NCBI RefSeq assembly: GCF_004765605.1
Contig: NZ_SRLC01000002.1
Span: 1,302,001 to 1,366,000 of the forward strand
Direction: 5' to 3'
Origin: Hymenobacter aquaticus
GTDB lineage: Bacteria; Bacteroidota; Bacteroidia; Cytophagales; Hymenobacteraceae
Length of the DNA stretch: 64,000 nucleotides
The notes beneath the pieces were generated by a model. That model was not told the origin of the DNA and did no database searches. It saw nothing but the letters and a program-made list of their open reading frames with translations. Below, in pieces: positions 58,367-64,000 of this stretch; position 1 is the stretch's first letter, and each line of letters opens with the position of its first letter. The position numbers and the translations under genes are program-made.

Positions 58367-61351
58367 CTAATAAAGCAGCACTTTCCGGGTGCCCCCGGCG
58401 CCGCGCAGCCGCAGGATATAGACGCCCTTAGGCAAATACGTCAGGTCGAGCGGGGAGGGTGCCTGGCCGGTCAGGAACTGTTCCCGTACCAACCGGCCCA
58501 TCGTATCCCTTACTTCCAGGGTGCGGTTGGCAGCCCCTTCAATCAGGATCTGCCCGGCGCTGGGATTCGGATATACCTGCCACGCGGGAGCGGCCGGGGC
58601 AGCAGCCGTGGTCGGCGTCACGGTGGAGACAATGACGGTAAAGTCCCGGGCCTGCCCGGCGTATTCTTCCCGGAAACAGGGGCGGGGGTCAGCGCCATTA
58701 TAATACACGGCTTGGGCACCCATCCAGGCCATGCGCAGGCGCAGCGGGCGGCCCCGCACGGCCGAAATCGGGGGCGTGATGGTGCCGCTCCAGAGCGTGT
58801 TGTTGCCGTCGTGGTAGAGGCGCTCCGTTTGCGGGTCGAGCACGCCGTCGTCGTTGCTGTCGAGCCAGATCTGCAGCCACATAAATGCCTTGGAGGTGCT
58901 CGGGGGCGTGCGCATGGCAAATGACGTGGGCACGCCGGCCGTCAGCCGGATAGGGGGCGTAGTGCAGGTGGCATCCACGTAGGGTGCCAGCCGCTGCGGG
59001 TTCGAATATTGCCACGACGAGCCAAACTCAATGCTGCTCTTGATCCAGAATCCGGGCTCAATATCCGGGCCGCCGATGGGCAGGCAGGACGCCGGCCGCG
59101 GCCCCTGGTCGAGGCCGGTTACGGTCAGGTAGGCGGGGCGTAGCGCGGTGCTGCTGCCGTAGCGGTTCGTGACCTGCAGGGAAACGGCATAGGTGCCCGG
59201 CGCGGCGTAGGTGTGCTGCGGGTTCTGTAGGGTGCTGAACGTGCCGTCGCCAAACGACCAGCGCCAGGCGGCCGGGGCGTAGCGGCTCGTGTCCTGCAGC
59301 TGCACCGTGCCGCTGCACATGGTGGTCAGGTCGCTGCGGAAGCCGGCCACCGGGGCCTGGGCCGCGGGCTGAATGATGACCGTGTAGTCTTCGGTGCCGG
59401 CCGAGTTGAAGGCCGCCGGGCAGCTGTCGTAGGGGCTGGCGTAGTCGGTGAGGCGGGTTTGCAGCACCCGTAGGCGCGTAGGTCCCGGCAGGGCGTTGGC
59501 CGGCACCCGGAACGAGAGCAGCTGCGGGCTGTTCATCGTCACGTCGCCCAGTTGCTCGTCATGCGCCATGTAGCCGTCCTGGTTGTAGTCAATCCAGGCC
59601 GCGACGCGCACCCAGGGACCAGTACCGTAGGCCCAGGGCAGCGTCTGGGTGCGCAGGGTGTAGCGCTGGTCCTGCTGCAGGTCCACGGTCAGGGCCGTGA
59701 AGTCGCGGTAGGCGGTGCCGGGCTGGCGGCTGGTGGCGTTGTCGAGGCTGCCGACCTGCACGCGGGTAAAGTAGGAGGGTACGGAAGCCGAGCCGCCGGT
59801 GCCGGCTGCCGTGCAATACGTTGGGCAGCGCACGGCTACCACCACCGTTTGAGTGGCCGTATCGGCCCCCAGGGCGTTGCGGGCAATCAACTGCACCGGA
59901 TACACGCCGCCGGTGCTGTAGGCGTGGGCCGGCGGGTTGGCGGCCGTGCTGGTCGTGCCGTCGCCGAAGTCCCAGTGGTAGCTGGTGGCCCCGCCGGTGG
60001 TCTGGTTGGTGAGGGCGGCCTGCAGCGGACCGCACAGCCGCGGGTAGGTCAGGGCAAACCGGGCCACCGGGGCGGCCGTGTTGGGCAGCAGCGTCACCGA
60101 GTAGTCTTCCACCTGCCCGCGCTGCGGCGCCACGCAGGGCCCGAAAGCTGCCGCGCCCGCCACGTCGGCCCAGATGCGCAGCCGTAGCGGCCGGTTATAG
60201 ATCGTGCCGCTGGTGGCGGTAACGGGCAACGAGATAGCCGGGCTTTGCACCCCAATGCTCTGGTAGAGCAGCTCGCCGGGCAGGTCGAACTGGCCGTTGT
60301 CGTTCAAATCGAGATACACGCGCACGTCGTGGGCGAGAGCAGCCGTGGTAAGCTGGAGCGGGTAGGAGCGGTCGGCGGAGAGTGTGGCCCGCTGCTGGCA
60401 GCTGAAATCCTGGTAGCCGGCGGCCCCGTCGGCCGAGCGCTGATCAATAGTGGCCAGCTGTACCCGCGTCAGGCCAAAGCCGCAGCAGTAGACGCTGGTG
60501 GCGGGCTGGCAGCTGGCGGCCCGGGGCCCGTCGGTGCGCACGCTGATGTAGGCCGGGCGCGTCAGCGAGTCGCAGCCCTGCGCATTACAGGCGCGTAGCT
60601 TCACGGTGTAGGTGCCAGCCTGGGCGTAGCTGTGCGCAGGGTGTTGCTGGGTGCTGGTTGTGCCGTCGCCGAAGGTCCAGAGCCAACTGGTGGGCGTGTT
60701 GCTCGATTGGTCCCGGAACGCAATGCTACCCGCGCAGGTCACGGTATCCGGAGCCGTGAAGCGGGCCTGCGGGCGGGGCGCGGTAACCGAGCCCGGCACC
60801 AGCACGCGGTAGTCTTCGGTCTGCGAATACCGGGGCGTGGAGCAAGCCGTGGGTACCGGCGAGTTAACGTAGTCGGCGGCCAGGCGCAGGCGCAGGGGCG
60901 TGGTGGTCAGGGCCGTGGCGGGCACCGTGAAGCTGCCCGTATGCTGCCCGGTGGCGGTAGAGGCCAGCACCAGCTCCGCGTCGCTGAGCACGCCGTTGCC
61001 GTCGAAGTCAATCCAGGCGCGCAGGGTTTCGGCCGCGTTGGGGTTGGTCTGCACCGCCAGGGTGTAGGTGGTCCCGCGTACCAGCTGGGCGGCCCGGGCC
61101 CGGCAGGCGTAGTTCTGGTAGCCGTCGGTGCCGCCGGCAGTCGTGGTATCGAGCCCGGCCAGCTGCACCCGGAAGATACCCATGCCGAAGGCCTGGTTGG
61201 CTACCGGCGCCGCACCCGGCTGGCAGGTGCTGGCCAGCGCGCAGGTCTGGGCCCAGGCGGCCGGGCTGGTCAGCGTCCAGAGCAGCGGCAGCAGCAAGAG
61301 CCAGCTCCAATGTGCGGCAACTGGCATAGGGTAGGGGTAGCGGTGTTTCAT
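58367..61351 (-). CDS. Large T9SS surface protein with alternating GEVED and PKD domains
   Basis: A 994-residue exported protein. After the signal peptide, four GEVED domains (marked by ...DFDGNG..., ...DLNDNG..., DYNQDGYM and DSNDDGVLD calcium-loop-like segments, each ending in TEDY-, VEDY- or ARDF-type motifs) alternate with three PKD domains (SWLWTFGDGTTST, SYHWDFGDGTTST, AWRWSFGDGTFST). A type A T9SS C-terminal domain ends it (VYPNPSAGQILIEG). Probably a calcium-stabilised rod on the cell surface, for adhesion or substrate binding. Start at 61351 gives the best signal peptide. Confidence 0.9.
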   Translation of the reverse strand: MKHRYPYPMPVAAHWSWLLLLPLLWTLTSPAAWAQTCALASTCQPGAAPVANQAFGMGIFRVQLAGLDTTTAGGTDGYQNYACRARAAQLVRGTTYTLAVQTNPNAAETLRAWIDFDGNGVLSDAELVLASTATGQHTGSFTVPATALTTTPLRLRLAADYVNSPVPTACSTPRYSQTEDYRVLVPGSVTAPRPQARFTAPDTVTCAGSIAFRDQSSNTPTSWLWTFGDGTTSTQQHPAHSYAQAGTYTVKLRACNAQGCDSLTRPAYISVRTDGPRAASCQPATSVYCCGFGLTRVQLATIDQRSADGAAGYQDFSCQQRATLSADRSYPLQLTTAALAHDVRVYLDLNDNGQFDLPGELLYQSIGVQSPAISLPVTATSGTIYNRPLRLRIWADVAGAAAFGPCVAPQRGQVEDYSVTLLPNTAAPVARFALTYPRLCGPLQAALTNQTTGGATSYHWDFGDGTTSTAANPPAHAYSTGGVYPVQLIARNALGADTATQTVVVAVRCPTYCTAAGTGGSASVPSYFTRVQVGSLDNATSRQPGTAYRDFTALTVDLQQDQRYTLRTQTLPWAYGTGPWVRVAAWIDYNQDGYMAHDEQLGDVTMNSPQLLSFRVPANALPGPTRLRVLQTRLTDYASPYDSCPAAFNSAGTEDYTVIIQPAAQAPVAGFRSDLTTMCSGTVQLQDTSRYAPAAWRWSFGDGTFSTLQNPQHTYAAPGTYAVSLQVTNRYGSSTALRPAYLTVTGLDQGPRPASCLPIGGPDIEPGFWIKSSIEFGSSWQYSNPQRLAPYVDATCTTPPIRLTAGVPTSFAMRTPPSTSKAFMWLQIWLDSNDDGVLDPQTERLYHDGNNTLWSGTITPPISAVRGRPLRLRMAWMGAQAVYYNGADPRPCFREEYAGQARDFTVIVSTVTPTTAAAPAAPAWQVYPNPSAGQILIEGAANRTLEVRDTMGRLVREQFLTGQAPSPLDLTYLPKGVYILRLRGAGGTRKVLLY

Positions 61352-61434
61352 GCGAACGTGCGCGGGATGGTACACTAGCTATATTTCACGGCAATCGGTC
61401 TGCTGCCCGGGCGAGCAGTAGTCAGCCGACGACG

Positions 61435-61863
61435 TTAGCGCACGTAGTGCTCATCGAAGGCATACAGCAAAGCAGCACCCGGATTGCCCCAACGGTTGTC
61501 GTAGCGGAGCGTAAGCGTGTGCTCGGTCAGGTTGAGTATTTGCCCCTTGGTACTGGTGCCCGGCAAAAAGTACAGAATATCACCCTCCCGCTTAATGTTG
61601 CTCGGATAACTCTCCGGCTGATTCGTCCGGGCATCGATGTACGTCAGCGTCGTAGTCGTAATATCCATGTGATAGGGGTCCGGGTTCACCGATTCCTTCT
61701 GCGAAACGACTTTGCCATTGGCGTCATACGTATACTCAGTGGTGCTTTTATACTCCCAGCGGCCTTCCAGCGCGGGGGCGGGCTTTGCTTCTTCCTTCTC
61801 CTTCTTACAGGCAGAGCAGAATACGAGCAGACTCAACAGGAATAGGTAAATGGTGCGGGGCAT
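61435..61863 (-). CDS. Small lipoprotein, paralog A
   Basis: A 142-residue lipoprotein (lipobox FCSAC, followed by KKEKEEAKPAP). The mature domain begins LEGRWEYKST and is beta-rich, resembling small lipocalin-like domains in spacing only. The next gene upstream is a paralog with the same start (MPRTIYL) and end (EDHYVR / DEHYVR). Tandem duplication. Confidence 0.8.
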   Translation of the reverse strand: MPRTIYLFLLSLLVFCSACKKEKEEAKPAPALEGRWEYKSTTEYTYDANGKVVSQKESVNPDPYHMDITTTTLTYIDARTNQPESYPSNIKREGDILYFLPGTSTKGQILNLTEHTLTLRYDNRWGNPGAALLYAFDEHYVR

Positions 61864-61959
61864 TGTAATAATGCATAAACGGTGGATAATCAAAGCTAAC
61901 AAGACGCGGCGGCCGATAGCGGCTCATGCGTCAGTTTCGGAGAGCAGTACCGTGTGGCT

Positions 61960-62385
61960 CTAGCGGACGTAGTGGTCCTCTAAGGCTTGGGTATAGCCGA
62001 GTTTAGGGTCACCAAACGGGCCCTCAAAGCTGAGCGTGAGGGTATTCTCAGTCAGGTTTTTGATGCGGGCCTTATGGCCGGGGGTGGGCAGGAAATACAG
62101 CATATCACCTTCCACCTTGATCTGGTTCAGGCCTCCTGCTTTATTGGTTTTCTTCTCGACATACTGTAGTGTCGTTGCCGTAAGATCCATATAGTAAGGT
62201 TCCGGAGCAAGCCACGGTACTCGTGATATTTCCTTGCCCGTGGCATCATAGGTATAGTCCAGGCTGTTTTTGTACTCCCAGCGGCCTTCTAAGGTGGGGG
62301 CGGGCTTTGCTTCCTCGCTTTCCTTCTTACAGGCGGTAATATATACGAGCAGGCTCAGGAGCAAGAGATAGATGGTGCGGGGCAT
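61960..62385 (-). CDS. Small lipoprotein, paralog B
   Basis: A 141-residue lipoprotein (lipobox ITAC, then KKESEEAKPAP), about half identical to paralog A over its whole length: LEGRWEYKN, YTYDATGKEIS, DMLYFLP, LTENTLTLSF. The two genes are 96 bases apart in the same orientation. Function unknown. Confidence 0.8.
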   Translation of the reverse strand: MPRTIYLLLLSLLVYITACKKESEEAKPAPTLEGRWEYKNSLDYTYDATGKEISRVPWLAPEPYYMDLTATTLQYVEKKTNKAGGLNQIKVEGDMLYFLPTPGHKARIKNLTENTLTLSFEGPFGDPKLGYTQALEDHYVR

Positions 62386-62516
62386 CGTAGGATAGATAAA
62401 GATTGATAATCAGCGCTAAGATAATTTAAAGGGGCCAACCAGGATGGTCGGGAGAAAAATAGGCCGGTAAAATTTTGCTGGAGCCCACGAGTTACAGAAA
62501 TCTGCCTATTGCTCGG

Positions 62517-63245
62517 CTACCGCACCACGTACCTGCCGGTAGTTTCCACTTCCACCACGGCCGGCGTCAGGTGCTCGTCGAAGTACGCAAAACCCGGCTG
62601 CAGGCTCTGCCAGAAGCTGTAGTGCACGTTCTGGCGGTAGCGCTCCATGTTCTGGGCGTTCATCTCGAAAGGAAAAATGTGAATTTGTAGATCCTGCTGG
62701 CCGGCGCTGCGGGCTTCCAGGGCCAGCAGGTACACTTCCTGAATCCCGTCGTCGGTGATGGGCAGGCAGCCCACCGTCACGTCGGAGCCGTGCACGAAGA
62801 TGTGGCTGCCGGGGTTGGGGCCGCCCAGGGCCCGGTCGGAGGCGTTGGGGTAGTCGAGGCCCAGCGACATGTAGTAGGTGCTGATGGGGTTGAACCGGTC
62901 GAGGCGGTAGAAGCCCTCGGGCACCTGGTTGTCGCCCTCGTGGCGCTTGGGGCCGAGCGAGCCGGAGGTGGCGGCCAGCGGGTAGGCGCGCAGCAGCTGA
63001 AACGTCGCGTCGCCTTGGTTGCGGCCCCAGGCTTCGAGCCGCCGCCCGATTTTGAACACCCGGAAAAACACCTCCAGCCGGGCCGGGTCGATGCGGCGGC
63101 TGCGCAGCAGCGTGCTAAGCTGGGGCCACTTGCGGGCGTAGGCCAGCTTCACCCGGGGGTAGGTGAGCTGATATTCCCGAAAAGCCGGATTGGGCGGGCA
63201 CGCCGATAAAAGCAGCAGGCTGGCGGCCAGAAAGAAGGTTCGCAT
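62517..63245 (-). CDS. L,D-transpeptidase (YafK-type) lipoprotein
   Basis: A 242-residue lipoprotein (lipobox LSAC) with the YkuD-family catalytic motif H152-G-S-D-V-T-V-G-C160 in FVHGSDVTVGCLPITDDG, together with the GPKRHEGDNQVPEGFYRL region typical of YafK-like members. Such enzymes form or cut 3-3 or lipoprotein links in peptidoglycan. Monocistronic. Confidence 0.9.
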   Translation of the reverse strand: MRTFFLAASLLLLSACPPNPAFREYQLTYPRVKLAYARKWPQLSTLLRSRRIDPARLEVFFRVFKIGRRLEAWGRNQGDATFQLLRAYPLAATSGSLGPKRHEGDNQVPEGFYRLDRFNPISTYYMSLGLDYPNASDRALGGPNPGSHIFVHGSDVTVGCLPITDDGIQEVYLLALEARSAGQQDLQIHIFPFEMNAQNMERYRQNVHYSFWQSLQPGFAYFDEHLTPAVVEVETTGRYVVR

Positions 63246-63449
63246 GAAAAGGACGCCCGCGAAAACCGGTGCAATGCTACCGTCGAGCCAGGCTAGGCAA
63301 AGAACGCGCGGAGAAGAATAAATAGTATGCTATATAGGAGGAAAACGCGCCGTCTTGTGCGGCGTTACTGCTGAGCCACGTACAACTACGGGCTGCCTCG
63401 CCCGCCGCTCCGCTTTCCCGTGCTACCATCTCCGCCAAACCACCGCCGC

Positions 63450-64000
63450 ATGACCGAAACCCGCTACCAACCCGATGTGCTCGGCCCCGATTTCGAGCAG
63501 CTGGTTCTTCCGCAGCCCGCCGACTACGAAGGCCCCGTGGTGTGCACCCTGGTGCGGGCCTGCCACCCGCCGGCCGGCACCCGGGCCGTGCTCTACGTGC
63601 ACGGCTTCACCGACTACTTTTTTCAGCGCGACATGGCCGCCGAGTACCAGCGCCACGGCTTCCGCTTCTACGCCCTCGACTTGCGCAAATACGGCCGCTC
63701 GTGGCTGCCCCACCAAACGGCCAATAACGTGCGCGACCTGCGCGAGTACTACGCCGACCTCGACGCGGCCCTGGCCGTGCTGCTGGCCGAGGGCTGCCGC
63801 ACCATCGTGCTCAGCGGCCACTCCACCGGCGGACTTATCGTGGCGCTGTACGCGCAGGAAGGCGCGCGGCGCGCGGCGGTAGCGGCGCTGTTTCTGAACA
63901 GCCCGTTTCTGGAAATGCACCAGAGCTGGCTCAACCGCGCCGTGGCCGTGCCGCTGGCCGCCGCCGTGGGCCGGTTTGCGCCCGGGCTGAAGATTCCGGC
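63450..64000 (+). CDS. Alpha/beta hydrolase (serine aminopeptidase S33-like), 3' end outside the window
   Basis: The first 183 residues of a cytoplasmic hydrolase: oxyanion-hole region VLYVHGFTDYFF (about residues 48-59), DLRKYGRSW, and the nucleophile elbow LSGHSTGG with S125. The layout is that of monoacylglycerol-lipase/S33-type hydrolases. The acid and histidine of the triad lie beyond the window end. Confidence 0.85.
   Translation, partial: MTETRYQPDVLGPDFEQLVLPQPADYEGPVVCTLVRACHPPAGTRAVLYVHGFTDYFFQRDMAAEYQRHGFRFYALDLRKYGRSWLPHQTANNVRDLREYYADLDAALAVLLAEGCRTIVLSGHSTGGLIVALYAQEGARRAAVAALFLNSPFLEMHQSWLNRAVAVPLAAAVGRFAPGLKIP

Noticed and set aside
1..64000. tRNA or rRNA genes, complete insertion sequence, prophage, restriction or CRISPR defence locus
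   Set aside because: Looked for by characteristic motifs and gene families while reading; none was recognised.

Overview
The window comes from a high-GC member of the Bacteroidota, most likely Hymenobacter or a close Cytophagales relative. The evidence is the gene families present: proteins with type IX secretion (T9SS) C-terminal sorting domains, DUF5916, DUF5723 and DUF4173 proteins, a PID-CTERM small protein, and an LptD-like protein close to an MCE protein. Upstream elements of the Bacteroidota type (TAnnTTTG, sometimes with TTG about 20 bases upstream) support this. The genes are dense, and most lie in one- to four-gene units closed by strong hairpin terminators.

Layout. 0-8.5 kb: a membrane protein plus winged-helix regulator pair, a DUF4173 membrane protein, a ferritin-like protein, small membrane proteins, a class A penicillin-binding protein and an SDR epimerase. 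8.5-14.7 kb: folE with a PTPS-type pterin synthase, an exported coiled-coil protein, and an M1 peptidase with a pyrophosphatase-like lipoprotein that lacks its catalytic acids. 14.8-17.3 kb: rpsP-rimM-trmD-rplS on the minus strand. 17.6-25.3 kb: desaturase, RluA-type pseudouridine synthase, panB, lptD, amidase and MCE protein (lipid and envelope functions). 25.5-27.2 kb: an acyl-CoA carboxylase beta subunit.

27.2-30 kb is the clearest accessory region. It holds small, lower-GC orphan genes, two broken copies of a zeta-toxin-like P-loop kinase (one carrying a 160-base inverted-repeat element), three near-identical terminator-like hairpins, and a 270-base run of strong palindromes. 30-34.2 kb: a DinB-like protein, poxB between direct repeats, a SirB1-type protein and a large composite palindromic element.

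34.2-38.2 kb: redoxin, phosphopantetheinyl transferase, an overlapping WD40-DivIVA-like pair, and folB. 38.3-43.9 kb: a T9SS pectate lyase, then a BlaI/M56 (BlaR1-like) regulator pair preceded by three evenly spaced TACGA-N6-TCGTA dyads. 44-50.9 kb: a DUF5916 protein, a large Ig/IPT surface protein and a PID-CTERM peptide. 51-64 kb: a VOC protein, a membrane protein, MeaB, a DUF5723 protein, exported beta-propeller-like and lipoprotein genes, a Nudix hydrolase, a GEVED/PKD surface protein, two tandem paralogous lipoproteins, an L,D-transpeptidase and the start of an alpha/beta hydrolase.

The general theme is a predatory or degradative surface lifestyle: secreted enzymes and adhesins, envelope biogenesis and small lipoproteins. 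Several families of short palindromic repeats (MITE- or REP-like) are scattered between the genes. No tRNA, rRNA, CRISPR array, complete insertion sequence or prophage was recognised.
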